DNA from: M3007 sp044350425
GTDB lineage: Bacteria > Bacteroidota > Bacteroidia > Chitinophagales > Saprospiraceae
Length of the DNA stretch: 64,000 nt
Direction: 5' to 3'
Assembly (NCBI GenBank): GCA_044350425.1
Contig: JBILHS010000010.1
Span: forward strand, 20,125 to 84,124
Shown in pieces: positions 8,860 to 18,062 of this stretch. Within the stretch, counting starts at the first letter, position 1. Each line of letters starts with the position of its first letter. The notes under the pieces were generated by a model. It was not told the origin of the DNA. It did not search any database and saw only the letters and a program-made list of their open reading frames with translations. Position numbers and translations under genes: made by a program.

Positions 8860-9600
8860 TCAAACAGCCGCCACCTTCTTCTTCAACACAAAGTGCATCC
8901 CCAGATAAACTTTCCGCACCATTTCATCGGCGGCGAGTTCTTCGGCGGTGCCGGCTTTGAGGATGCCGCCTTCAAACATCAGATAGGCGCGATCGGTGAT
9001 GCTCAGGGTTTCCTGTACGTTGTGGTCGGTGATGAGGATGCCGATGTTTTTGGTCTTGAGTTTTTCCACGATGGACTGGATATCCTCCACGGCGATGGGA
9101 TCGATGCCAGCAAAGGGTTCATCCAGCAGGATAAAATTCGGGTCAGATGCCAGGGCCCGCGCGATTTCTGTACGTCGGCGTTCGCCTCCGGAAAGTGTAT
9201 CTCCATTGCCCTTGCGCACCCGGTTGAGGTTGAATTCATCGAGCAGGGATTCCAGTTTGTCGTGCTGTGCTTCCTTGCTCAATTTGGTCATTTCCAGCAC
9301 CGCACGGATATTGTCTTCCACCGATAGTTTGCGGAAAACACTCGGCTCCTGCGGCAGGTAACCGATGCCTTTCTGGGCACGGCGGTACATGGGCAGGTCT
9401 GTGATCTCTTCGTCGTCCAGATAGACATGGCCTGCGGTGGGTTTGATAAACCCAACGGTCATGTAAAACGAGGTGGTTTTTCCGGCGCCGTTGGGCCCCA
9501 AAAGTCCCACAATTTCGCCCTGCTCCACCTGGAAGGAGACGCCTTTGACCACAGTGCGTTTGCCGTAGTTTTTGACGATATTTTCAGCTCTAAGAATCAT
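8860..9600 (-). CDS. lptB: Lipopolysaccharide export ABC transporter ATPase
   Basis: A 246-residue ABC ATPase matching LptB in length and motifs: Walker A GPNGAGKT at 35-42, the Q-loop YLPQEPSVFRKLSVEDN, signature LSGGE at 136-140, Walker B ILLDEP at 157-162 followed by FAGIDP, and the switch His in LITDHNVQET. LptB works on the inner face of the cytoplasmic membrane with LptF/LptG to drive lipopolysaccharide to the outer membrane. The partner genes are not in this window. It lies on the minus strand downstream of a YqeY-type gene, separated by a long inverted repeat (9633-9791). Confidence 0.93.
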   Translation of the reverse strand: MILRAENIVKNYGKRTVVKGVSFQVEQGEIVGLLGPNGAGKTTSFYMTVGFIKPTAGHVYLDDEEITDLPMYRRAQKGIGYLPQEPSVFRKLSVEDNIRAVLEMTKLSKEAQHDKLESLLDEFNLNRVRKGNGDTLSGGERRRTEIARALASDPNFILLDEPFAGIDPIAVEDIQSIVEKLKTKNIGILITDHNVQETLSITDRAYLMFEGGILKAGTAEELAADEMVRKVYLGMHFVLKKKVAAV

Positions 9601-9632
9601 ATCTCTACGTTATGTATGATGTATGAACTATG

Positions 9633-9791
9633 ATGTATGAAGTATGATGTATGAACTATGATGTAGGATGTATGATGTATGATGTATGAACTATGATGTA
9701 GAAAAAACCTAATAAATGGCTCATACATCACATATTAAACATCATACATCATACATCCTACATCATAGTTCATACATCATACTTCATACAT
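9633..9791. repeat. Perfect 53-bp inverted repeat built of 7-nt words
   Basis: Arms 9633-9685 and 9739-9791 are exact reverse complements, separated by 53 nt. The arms consist of variants of the 7-nt words GTATGAT and CTATGAT. The right arm reaches the stop codon of the YqeY gene at 9791. Both flanking genes read leftwards, so the hairpin lies within the YqeY-to-lptB transcript. Confidence 0.92.
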
Positions 9792-10234
9792 TACAATAAC
9801 CGTTTTACTATTTCTGAAATGGCGCGGCCTTCGGCTTTGCCGGCCAGTTCTTTGTTGGCTGCGCCCATCACCTTGCCCATGTCTCGGGCTGATTCAGCGC
9901 CGGTTTCCTGGATGATCCTTTTAATAATTGCTTCCAGTTCTGCGCCTTCCAGCATGGCGGGCAGGTATTTCCGGATGACTTCGATCTCCTCTTTTTCTAT
10001 TTTAGCCAGCTCGGGCCGGTTGTTCTTCTCGTAAATATCGAGTGATTCCTGACGGGTTTTAACCAGCTTTTGGAGCATTTGCACCTCGCGGGTCTCGTCA
10101 ATGATCTGACCGGTACCATCGGTTTTCGCCAGTTGTATGAGCGATTTGATGGCGCGGATGCCACGCAGGGTTACCTCGTCTTTGGCTTTCATGGCGATTA
10201 CGAGGTCTTTGCTGATTTTTTCTTCGAGTGTCAT
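9791..10234 (-). CDS. GatB/YqeY domain-containing protein
   Basis: A 147-residue protein that is full length for the YqeY family and rich in helices. It has the characteristic core (LRGIRAIKSLI near residues 23-33, EVIRKYLPAML, and MGKVMGAANKELAGKAEGR near the C-terminus). The domain is related to the tail of the GatB amidotransferase subunit, which contacts tRNA; free-standing members have no settled function. It is probably cytoplasmic. The stop codon sits at the edge of the inverted repeat 9633-9791, and the next gene on the strand is lptB. Confidence 0.88.
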   Translation of the reverse strand: MTLEEKISKDLVIAMKAKDEVTLRGIRAIKSLIQLAKTDGTGQIIDETREVQMLQKLVKTRQESLDIYEKNNRPELAKIEKEEIEVIRKYLPAMLEGAELEAIIKRIIQETGAESARDMGKVMGAANKELAGKAEGRAISEIVKRLL

Positions 10235-10326
10235 TTTTTTGTGGATTTGTTTATGTGGTTATTTGGTTAAAATTGGTCGGTTGTAGGGTGAAATTAGTTG
10301 TTTTTTTTGCCTGGCAAATCCCCAAC

Positions 10327-11757
10327 TCACCCAATCCCCAAAAAGAACAAACGTTTTTTCCGGATCAAACGTGCCACTTCCACCGGAACTTTTTCTTCCC
10401 AGCCTTTTTCACCGTTTTGGATCATGGCTAAAACTTCTTTGTGGTAAATGCCGAGGATCGCGGGATTGAACCCCTGAATGTCCACAATGTTGCGACTTTC
10501 CAGCAGATGATCATACAAAAAGTGAATGGCTTGCGGGATGATCAGATTTTTTGAGTCAATGAGGTTTGCGATTCCGCTTCCGGAAGTTTTTTCACTTCCT
10601 ATGGAATGCGCTGGGTAGATATAAAAGCGAACATTGCGTGGGAAGACCTCTCCAAAAGCCACCAGCAGATTGTCCGCATTGGCCTCGCAGGTCTCCCGAA
10701 GGATGTTCTGAAGTTTTCGTGCGCCCATGGCAAGTCCGATCCTTGGGATTTTATAATCAGCAAAATACGCAATCAACCGCTTGTGCTGTACGCAATCCGA
10801 GATCACAACCGTCTGTCCCAGGGCACAAAGGATCTCGGCGCGGTCCAGAAAATCCCGCTCGCTCAGGGTGCCGTCTGCCCGCAGGTTGTCCAGGGTGATC
10901 TCAGAGAGCAAAAAAGTATGGGCCGGATCCACATCGGGCTCGGCTCGGAACTGTTTGTAGGCGCAGTGGATCATGTCTTCCTGCACCAGGGTGGGTGGCC
11001 GATAACTCCCGCGGGCCACCAGGATCGATTTTTTGTACAGGAACTCTCCGGCGTGCAGACTGTCGCCATCCGGGCCGAAAATGGCTACTTCGGAGAGCTG
11101 GTTTTTCACCAGCCAAAGGCAGAGCAGCCGGTTATCCAGATGCTGGAAGTCTGGCCCTTTCAGCCGAACCATATCAATTTTTACCCGTCCGTGCAGGTTG
11201 TCTATCAGGGAATGAAGCAGGGTTTCAGGGTCGCTTTGGTATCGGTAGCAGGCATACAACATGTTGACCCCCAGTATGCCCACGGCCTGTTGTTGCAGTC
11301 GGTTGTCCTGGTCTAAAAGCCGGACGTGCACGATCAGATCATTGGGCGCGCCGCCTGGCTCCAGTTGAAATCGAAGTCCGAGCCAGCCGTCTCCTTTGAT
11401 GGTCTTTTGGTAATTGATGGCAGCTACCGTGTCGGCAAAGGCAAAAAAGCATTGTTTTGGGCGCAGGAGCCGGAGCCGGCCTTCCATGAGCGCATACTCG
11501 TGGGCCAGCATTTTATAAAGCCGGGATTCACAGACATAGCGGCCTTTTCCTTGTTCTTCGGCGCCATAGATCTCGTCGCTCACCACCTTGTCATAAGCAC
11601 TCATGGTCTTGGCGATCGTGCCCGCTGCGGCACCCGCCTGGAAGAAGTGTCGTGCCACCTCCTGCCCGGCACCAATTTCTGCGAAAGCGCCGTATACCCG
11701 GTCGTCCAGATTGATTTCCAGGGCTTTTTGTTCTGTTTCTAGGATCCTGCGTGTCAT
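10327..11757 (-). CDS. Conserved cytoplasmic protein of unknown function
   Basis: A 476-residue protein. I chose the ATG at 11757 (MTRRILETE) over an upstream in-frame start at 11781 because the conserved-looking block LEINLDDRVYGAFAEIGAGQ follows at once. No signal peptide or membrane segment is visible. Highly ordered blocks such as AGTIAKTMSAYDKVVSDEIY and FGPDGDSLHAGEFLYKK suggest an enzyme, but I see no motif that fixes a reaction. From memory, close relatives carry conflicting database names (including a clearly unsuitable TonB receptor label), so a functional name would be unsafe. It is transcribed away from the PLP enzyme gene at 11997, with an inverted repeat between them. Confidence 0.8.
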   Translation of the reverse strand: MTRRILETEQKALEINLDDRVYGAFAEIGAGQEVARHFFQAGAAAGTIAKTMSAYDKVVSDEIYGAEEQGKGRYVCESRLYKMLAHEYALMEGRLRLLRPKQCFFAFADTVAAINYQKTIKGDGWLGLRFQLEPGGAPNDLIVHVRLLDQDNRLQQQAVGILGVNMLYACYRYQSDPETLLHSLIDNLHGRVKIDMVRLKGPDFQHLDNRLLCLWLVKNQLSEVAIFGPDGDSLHAGEFLYKKSILVARGSYRPPTLVQEDMIHCAYKQFRAEPDVDPAHTFLLSEITLDNLRADGTLSERDFLDRAEILCALGQTVVISDCVQHKRLIAYFADYKIPRIGLAMGARKLQNILRETCEANADNLLVAFGEVFPRNVRFYIYPAHSIGSEKTSGSGIANLIDSKNLIIPQAIHFLYDHLLESRNIVDIQGFNPAILGIYHKEVLAMIQNGEKGWEEKVPVEVARLIRKKRLFFLGIG

Positions 11758-11828
11758 AATTAGAGGCACAAGGTACGTCAAGGATTAGCGAATTTTATTT
11801 CAGACGCGCTCGCTAGTCTGGCGATTTC

Positions 11829-11836
11829 TATCTTTG
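11829..11836 (+). promoter_or_regulatory. Possible -7 box (TATCTTTG)
   Basis: Matches the Bacteroidota -7 consensus TAnnTTTG on the plus strand, 160 nt upstream of the PLP enzyme gene. No clear -33 TTG is seen at normal spacing, so this is tentative. The transcript would contain the inverted repeat 11867-11963. Confidence 0.4.
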
Positions 11837-11866
11837 CCGACTTTTTTATATTCTGGTGGGTTATTA

Positions 11867-11963
11867 GAGGGGTGGAACACGGGTTTCACGGATGAGACAC
11901 GGATTATATCCCTTTTTAATTCAAAATCCGTGTCTCATCCGTGAAATCCGTGTTCCACCCCTC
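11867..11963. repeat. 39-bp inverted repeat (ATCCGTG word family)
   Basis: Arms 11867-11905 and 11925-11963 pair with a single mismatch around a 19-nt AT-rich loop. The arm contains the words ATCCGTG and TCTCATCCGTG, which recur at 34660-34690, so this is a dispersed family. It sits in the divergent intergenic region in front of the PLP enzyme gene. Confidence 0.9.
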
Positions 11964-11996
11964 GAGATGGCGCTCCCAGGCAATTCAAACCATAAC

Positions 11997-13142
11997 ATGA
12001 AGTTCGCTACCAAAGCCATCCATGCCGGCATAGAGCCAGACCCCAGCACCGGGGCAGTAATGACACCCATTTACCAGACCTCCACGTACGCGCAGGCTTC
12101 GCCCGGCGAGCACAAAGGCTACGAGTATGCCCGCACCCAGAACCCAACCCGTTCGGTGCTGGAAAAGAACCTCGCAGCACTTGAAAATGGCACTGAGGCC
12201 ATCTGTTTTTCCTCTGGTCTGGCGGCCCAGGATGCAGTGATCAAACTGCTTTCTGCAGGAGATGAAGTGCTGGCAGTCAATGACTTGTATGGCGGTTCTT
12301 ATCGCCAGATGATCCGTGTTTGGGGACAATGGGGACTTAAAAGCCGCTTTATAGACATGTATACAGCGGCCAACGTGGAAAACGAGATCAGCCCGGCTAC
12401 GAAACTGATCTGGATCGAAACGCCTACCAATCCGATGCTCAATATTGTGGACATCGCGGCGGTTTGCGCCATCGCCCGAAAGCATGGCATCATGACTTGT
12501 GTGGACAATACCTTCGCTTCGCCTTACCTGCAAAACCCGCTGGACCTGGGGGCAGACATCGTATTGCACTCTGCAACCAAGTACATTGGCGGCCACTCGG
12601 ACGTGGTCCATGGCGCCCTGATCGTGAAGGATGCTGAACTTGCCCAGCGTTTGCATTTCCTGCAAAATGCCTGTGGAGCAGTACCGGGTCCGCAGGATTG
12701 TTTCCTCATTTTGCGCGGTATCAAAACCCTGCACCTGCGCGTACAACGCGCCTGCGAAAATGCAGCGGTCATTGCCCAGTTTCTGGCGGAGCACCCCAAA
12801 GTCGGGAAGGTATACTGGCCCGGATTTGCAATGCACCCTGGTCATGGCATTGCGAAAAAACAGATGCGCATGTTTGGGGCCATGGTGTCATTCGATTTGA
12901 AAAACAACTCCCTGGAAGACGCTACGAAGGTGATGAGCAATACGGAGTTGTTTACCCTGGCGGAGTCGCTGGGTGGTGTTGAATCGCTCATTGGACATCC
13001 GGCCAGTATGACTCATGCCAGTATTCCGCGGGAAGCGCGGCTCAAGGTGGGTTTGACGGACTCGCTCATTCGCCTGAGCGTTGGAGTAGAGGACGTGGAT
13101 GATCTGGTAGAAGATCTGGAAAAGGCACTCCGGCATGTTTAA
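11997..13142 (+). CDS. Cys/Met metabolism PLP-dependent enzyme (cystathionine gamma-synthase/lyase type)
   Basis: A 381-residue enzyme, the usual length for the family. The start at 11997 (MKFATKAIHAG) matches the family N-terminus; upstream in-frame codons run into the palindrome and are not coding. Landmarks are the TPIYQTSTYAQ and YEYARTQNPTR phosphate- and substrate-contacting segments, the FSSGLAA helix, the VDNTFASP strand and the PLP lysine K195 in SATKYIGGHSD. The fold supports either synthesis or breakdown of cystathionine, or a gamma-lyase reaction; sequence inspection alone does not separate these. It stands as a single gene followed by a hairpin. Confidence 0.88.
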   Translation: MKFATKAIHAGIEPDPSTGAVMTPIYQTSTYAQASPGEHKGYEYARTQNPTRSVLEKNLAALENGTEAICFSSGLAAQDAVIKLLSAGDEVLAVNDLYGGSYRQMIRVWGQWGLKSRFIDMYTAANVENEISPATKLIWIETPTNPMLNIVDIAAVCAIARKHGIMTCVDNTFASPYLQNPLDLGADIVLHSATKYIGGHSDVVHGALIVKDAELAQRLHFLQNACGAVPGPQDCFLILRGIKTLHLRVQRACENAAVIAQFLAEHPKVGKVYWPGFAMHPGHGIAKKQMRMFGAMVSFDLKNNSLEDATKVMSNTELFTLAESLGGVESLIGHPASMTHASIPREARLKVGLTDSLIRLSVGVEDVDDLVEDLEKALRHV

Positions 13143-13175
13143 ACAGGGTTAAACCGAATTTGCACTGAAAATACG

Positions 13176-13215
13176 CTTTGTCACGTTAAGCCGCGCTGCG
13201 GCTAAAGTGGCAAAG
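13176..13215 (+). terminator. Hairpin after the PLP enzyme gene
   Basis: A stem with a few mismatches (CTTTGTCACGTTAAGCCGC with GCGGCTAAAGTGGCAAAG) lies 34 nt past the stop. There is no T-run, so termination is possible but not certain. Confidence 0.45.
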
Positions 13216-13327
13216 TAGACTTAAGTTTGTATCAATGTTCAAAAGGATAATTGCACAAACTTAATTGAGGCTCATAGCCCAAACGCTGTTTATGACCCTT
13301 CAAAAATCGCTTCAATTTCAACGTGTT

Positions 13328-14899
13328 ATGTTAAAAAAAACACTTTTTTTACTACTTGTAATTGGGTCGATTAGCCAGCTCTGTGCTCAAAACCTACAGC
13401 GCATCGGCCATCTTTCCTATGCACCGCTCAGTCTGGCGGGTTGCTGGCATTACGTCGATAATTCTGGCGGGGAATGGGCGCTCGTTGGCACCAGTGCCGG
13501 TCTGAGTCTGGTGGATCTGAATGATCCGACTCAGCCCGTTGAACGTTTTACCGTACCCAGTCTTACCAACAACTGGCGGGAGGTAAAAACCTGGGCTGGC
13601 TACGCCTATTTTGGTTCGGAAGCACCCGTGAGCGGTATCACGATCGTTAATCTGAACTACCTCCCGGACAGCATTCAATCGAAAGTCTGGCGTGGAGATG
13701 GTTTTTTTGCGGATAAAATAGTGAGAAGCCATGCCTTGCAGGCAGAGGCAGGTTATCTATACATCTGCGGTGGTGGTGATGTGACGAACGGGGTGGTCAT
13801 TGCCGATCTGGTGGATCCCTGGAATCCGCATATTTTAAGCAAATATGCCGCGAACTATGTCCATGATGTCTTTGTTCGGGGCGATACTATGTGGACCAGT
13901 GAAATATATCAGGGGCAGTTTGGTGTGGTCGATATTACAGACCGAAAGAACCCGGCATTAATTACTACACAACCTACTCCGGGCAAGTTCAATCACAATA
14001 CCGGTCTTTCAGACGATGGTAATACCTTGTTTACGACCGATGAAGTGTCCAGCGGGCCTCTGGGGGCTTTTGATGTTTCTGATTTGAACGATATCCGGCT
14101 GCTGGATATCTATTTGCCGAGCAAAAAGCCCAGTGGAGAGGTACACAATGTCCGGGTGATGCCGGGAGATTTTCTGGTTTGTCCCAGTTACCGCGGCCAA
14201 TTGACCATTGTGGATGGATCTCAACCGGACAACCTGATCGAAATCGCCTGGGATTCTTTGGGCAATTCATTGGTTTGGGATGCAGATCCTTATCTGCCGT
14301 CCGGCATAGTGTTCGCTACCGCTAAAAACGAGGGGCTGTTTGTCTACAAAAAGCCTCTTTATAGCCATGCCGCCTGGCTCCAGGGCCTGGTAACGGATGG
14401 GCCCACGGGTTTTCCCTTGCCGGATGCAAAGGTTTTTGTGTTGAATACACCCAATGCGGATACCACTGCGGCAGATGGCTTGTACAAGACCGGAGCTCCC
14501 GCCACTGGGACTTATGCTATCAGGGCAGAACGAACGGGCTATCAGACCAAGGTAATCACCAACATCTCCTTGCAGAGTGGGGTGATCACTACGATCGATC
14601 TTCCGCTTTCGCCTTTGGTCAGTACGGAAACGATTGAAAAAGCTTCATTTATGCAGGTTTCTCCTGCTCCTTTTGAAGATTTTTTGAGGGTGGAGTTACA
14701 GCAGGAAAGCCCCTTGAGCAGTGCAGGTGCCAGACTCCGATTGATCGACCTTTCCGGTAAGATCCTTTTGGAAAAACAGGCCAATGCCTCGGGTATTACC
14801 ATTTTGGACGGACTGAAAAGACTGCCTTCTGGAACTTATTTGTTACAAGTAGTGCATGAAAAAGGGCGTATAGAGGTAGCGCGTGTTTTTAAAATCTAA
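13328..14899 (+). CDS. Exported choice-of-anchor B type protein with T9SS sorting domain
   Basis: A 523-residue protein. The start at 13328 gives a clean signal peptide (MLKKTLFLLLVIGSISQLCAQ); the frame is open further upstream without sense. Residues 25-350 form a LVIVP-like beta-propeller with repeated strands such as GLSLVDLNDP, GVVIADLVDP and GVVDITDRKNP, typical of the choice-of-anchor B family. A carboxypeptidase-regulatory-like domain follows (about 365-430), then a short type A sorting domain ending RVFKI. It should be exported through T9SS. The ligand is unknown. It converges with the next gene, whose stop lies only 4 nt away. Confidence 0.83.
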   Translation: MLKKTLFLLLVIGSISQLCAQNLQRIGHLSYAPLSLAGCWHYVDNSGGEWALVGTSAGLSLVDLNDPTQPVERFTVPSLTNNWREVKTWAGYAYFGSEAPVSGITIVNLNYLPDSIQSKVWRGDGFFADKIVRSHALQAEAGYLYICGGGDVTNGVVIADLVDPWNPHILSKYAANYVHDVFVRGDTMWTSEIYQGQFGVVDITDRKNPALITTQPTPGKFNHNTGLSDDGNTLFTTDEVSSGPLGAFDVSDLNDIRLLDIYLPSKKPSGEVHNVRVMPGDFLVCPSYRGQLTIVDGSQPDNLIEIAWDSLGNSLVWDADPYLPSGIVFATAKNEGLFVYKKPLYSHAAWLQGLVTDGPTGFPLPDAKVFVLNTPNADTTAADGLYKTGAPATGTYAIRAERTGYQTKVITNISLQSGVITTIDLPLSPLVSTETIEKASFMQVSPAPFEDFLRVELQQESPLSSAGARLRLIDLSGKILLEKQANASGITILDGLKRLPSGTYLLQVVHEKGRIEVARVFKI

Positions 14900-14903
14900 G
14901 TGC

Positions 14904-17900
14904 TTATTTCCCTACGACCACCTTGTTCGCCACACGGCCTGTATCCGTTTCTATCCATAAAACATACAGCCCTGCAGGCAATGCTGAAACATCAAAAAAG
15001 CAGCTCGCATCCAGCAACGGTTGCGCAGAAATCAAGCGTCCGGAGAGATCGGTGAGCCGAACATGAACTGTTTGGGTCGGTTTTGGAATGAAATACACCC
15101 CCAATTCCGCGGTCGCAGGGTTGGGTAAAATGCGGAAACTCAATTCAGAAAAGAGATCCTGTGTCCCCACGCTTAGGAGTTGAATCGCCAAGCCTGAGTT
15201 GCAGCCATTTGCATCGGTCACCAGCACCGAGTAAGTCCCATCCGGCAGTCCAAAAAGGTCTTCGGAGGTGCTTCCATTGCTCCACAGATAAGTGATCGGA
15301 GCCTGTCCGCCAAACACCCAGAGGTCAATGTATCCATCCGCAGCGCCGGGTGTAGATTCTTCGTCCGCCACTGCAAATATGTCCATCACGGGATTGACAT
15401 ATAAAGTATTGGTGGTCATACAGCCCGTGCCATCAGTTACAGTCACGGAGATATTGCCAGAAAAGCCATTCCAAAGGTCTACGCTTTGCCCGCTTTGCCC
15501 CGTGGACCAGGTGAATTCGTATGGCAGATTACCACCCGTCACATTGGCAAGTAATATTCGGTTAAAACAGGGTACCTCATAACTGAAACTTACAGACAAC
15601 GCCATAGCACTTTCCACGACTACAACCACACAGCTTGTTGCGGTGCAGCCATTTGTTCCGGTCACCGTGAGGCAATAGGTCCCGGCTGTCGCAGCCTCGA
15701 TCACTTGCTGGAATGAAAAAACGGCCCCGCCATCCACGGACCAGGCATAAGTGACGTCAGGTGTATTGGAAACGGCAGATAATTGAACAGAAGGGTGTAA
15801 GCAATCCAGCACCAGTCCGTTGTAATTGATCTGTGCGGCAGGCGGTACAAAATCCGATTGTACCATCATGATATAGCTTTTGGAGCAACCATTATCCGTA
15901 GAGGACACCGTAAAAACGGAGGAGTTTTGCACAGAGAGGGCCTGCCCGGGAAGCACTTCTACACCATTGAAAAAATAATGAACGCCTGGGGACGCTGCGG
16001 GTACGGTAAAGGATGCCGTCGGTGTATTACAATCGAGCAGAAAAACGGGCGGGATGCCAGGGTCCGGGAGCAAGGTATCCAGGTAAACGGTTGCATAAGC
16101 TGCGGTAGTACAGCCATTCGGGGCGGTCACTACCACGGTATAAATGCCAGGCTCTGTAGCAATGAATCCATTGTGCAACGTGCCATTGGGATTGTACCAC
16201 TGATAGACACTGTTGGGTGGATTGAAATTCGTTCCCAGGGTCAGCGAGGGTACATTGCAGTTCAATTGGCCTCCCAGTGCAATGGCAGCAGGGCCAGTTC
16301 CGGGTACAAAAAAAACCGATCCGGGGGCACCCGTGCTGGAATTGTAAAAAGCGCCTGCTCCTGGACTGGCATCCAGTTTCACGGCACGAACAGAGTAAAA
16401 CAGGGTATCTGCAGGGGGCGAAAGGTCTTCCCAGGAAGTCTGGAAAACCAGATCGGGGGTCACCCGGAGATACGGCCCGTCGAGGCTGAAGGAACGATAG
16501 ATCAGATACGCAAGCACCTCCGGATCTGGCGAAGCGGTCCAGTGCAGGTTTACCTTGTTGCAATTGGAAGTGACCGTCAGATTGGTAGCGGGTGCTACGA
16601 TCTTTGCCCGCAGGGTGGGATCGCCGAGTAGGGCGATATGGGTGCCACTTTCGGCATTAGAATGACCATAGGCTGTATTGTATTGTGCATTTTGGGTTTC
16701 TTTCAGAGCATATCCGATGGTTTCTCCGGTGGCCAGACCCTGTTGCATCCAGTGTGGGCGACCTGCCCAGCTGACGGCCAGTACGCCGCCTTTGGATGCA
16801 AGTAAAGCGGGTAAAAGCGGGTTCGTTTCGAAATCCCAATCGCCCAGATAATCGCCATACAGACTGGCGAACACCGTCCGAACCGAGTCCGAGGCGAAGT
16901 CAGCCGCAGTTCCAATACCACCAGCCCCGGAGTAGGTTCCGTTGGTGCCTGCGCCGTAGCCCAACAAATACCGTTGGCTGTTCAAAAACGCGCCAGCGAT
17001 CACGTTACCCTCTCCAACCAAGGGTATGGCATTCCGGTAACCATCGGAGGCAAAAGCTTCCCCGCCCGACCAGCCAAGTTCGTCGTCCACCAGCGCAAGA
17101 TTGGGCACTTTATACTGCCCGGTACGCCAGAGGTGATTTTTCCATAGATATTTACGCAGCAACTCCACCGGCGGCGCGCCAAAAGTAGCAGCAGAAAGCC
17201 GGCGAAAATCCAGTCTGCCCACGGGGATCTCCACGGAAGAGGGAAGGATGTCCTGGTCAAATTTTCCGTCGCCCGGCACATTCCGGTTGGCAAGGCGAGC
17301 CGTGTTTGGAATATTGACCGAATTGTCGGTCCAGAGCCCATTCACATCGCCATAATAAGCATCGCAGGGCCAGGCGCCGATGTGATCGGGTTTATTGTCC
17401 CGGGCCAGGCTGCCAGCATAAGGGATGGGTACATTGCCGATGAGCAGGATGGCTTTGACATGGGCAGGATCGGCGTTGTAAATTTCGAGGATCTTGTTTT
17501 TAACCCATTGTACGCTGGTGGAGGGTCCTGTTTTGAAGGGCATCGTTTGCCAGCCTTCGCCGCGCAGGTCATTTTTGAAAGTCACCAAATCTGCGCCCAA
17601 TTGATCGGCAGTGGTAGAGTCGATGAACACCAGAATTTTTCCCCGTTGGTCCACGACCGGCGTGAAAAAATTGGCAAAAGCATATCCGTAAGCGGTGATG
17701 TTGCCCGTTTTTCGTTCCAGGGCATATTCGTAGACCTCGTTGCCGTCCAGGCCGGTATCAAAGTAACCGTTTTGCATCGAACTATTGGCGTTCAACAGTT
17801 CGACCCAGGTATCGCCCTCGGCGCCTTTTACCCGCCGGCGGAGGATGATATCGGAAGGTTGTGGATTTTGCCAGTTCAGGAAAACTGCCGGAGGGTTGAG

Positions 17901-17996
17901 TCCGGCGGAGAGTTGTAAGGGCACTACGGCATCCTGAGGGGATTGTGCAGAGAGGGAGGCGGCAAAAAAAATGAAAATCGGTAGTAATCGGGACAT
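14904..17996 (-). CDS. Exported gingipain-like (C25 fold) protein with adhesive repeats and T9SS sorting domain
   Basis: A 1,030-residue protein with a signal peptide (1-17). Residues about 120-470 resemble the C25 caspase-like core: an ILLIGNVPIPYAG strand, WPCDAYYGDVNG, EIPVGRLD and the closing IALLGDPTLR. I do not find the GHG histidine or the catalytic cysteine motif of active gingipains, so the core may be inactive. An FN3 domain (about 475-560), three to four Ig/SprB-like repeats (570-930) and a type A sorting domain (950-1030) follow. It should be surface-exposed, with an adhesive or binding role more likely than proteolysis. It is convergent with 13328-14899. Confidence 0.78.
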   Translation of the reverse strand: MSRLLPIFIFFAASLSAQSPQDAVVPLQLSAGLNPPAVFLNWQNPQPSDIILRRRVKGAEGDTWVELLNANSSMQNGYFDTGLDGNEVYEYALERKTGNITAYGYAFANFFTPVVDQRGKILVFIDSTTADQLGADLVTFKNDLRGEGWQTMPFKTGPSTSVQWVKNKILEIYNADPAHVKAILLIGNVPIPYAGSLARDNKPDHIGAWPCDAYYGDVNGLWTDNSVNIPNTARLANRNVPGDGKFDQDILPSSVEIPVGRLDFRRLSAATFGAPPVELLRKYLWKNHLWRTGQYKVPNLALVDDELGWSGGEAFASDGYRNAIPLVGEGNVIAGAFLNSQRYLLGYGAGTNGTYSGAGGIGTAADFASDSVRTVFASLYGDYLGDWDFETNPLLPALLASKGGVLAVSWAGRPHWMQQGLATGETIGYALKETQNAQYNTAYGHSNAESGTHIALLGDPTLRAKIVAPATNLTVTSNCNKVNLHWTASPDPEVLAYLIYRSFSLDGPYLRVTPDLVFQTSWEDLSPPADTLFYSVRAVKLDASPGAGAFYNSSTGAPGSVFFVPGTGPAAIALGGQLNCNVPSLTLGTNFNPPNSVYQWYNPNGTLHNGFIATEPGIYTVVVTAPNGCTTAAYATVYLDTLLPDPGIPPVFLLDCNTPTASFTVPAASPGVHYFFNGVEVLPGQALSVQNSSVFTVSSTDNGCSKSYIMMVQSDFVPPAAQINYNGLVLDCLHPSVQLSAVSNTPDVTYAWSVDGGAVFSFQQVIEAATAGTYCLTVTGTNGCTATSCVVVVVESAMALSVSFSYEVPCFNRILLANVTGGNLPYEFTWSTGQSGQSVDLWNGFSGNISVTVTDGTGCMTTNTLYVNPVMDIFAVADEESTPGAADGYIDLWVFGGQAPITYLWSNGSTSEDLFGLPDGTYSVLVTDANGCNSGLAIQLLSVGTQDLFSELSFRILPNPATAELGVYFIPKPTQTVHVRLTDLSGRLISAQPLLDASCFFDVSALPAGLYVLWIETDTGRVANKVVVGK

Positions 17997-18062
17997 GGGA
18001 GTAGGTATTAAATGATTAAAGCGGATTACAAATATAGGTAGAGTTTACCCTTGAAGCAATAG

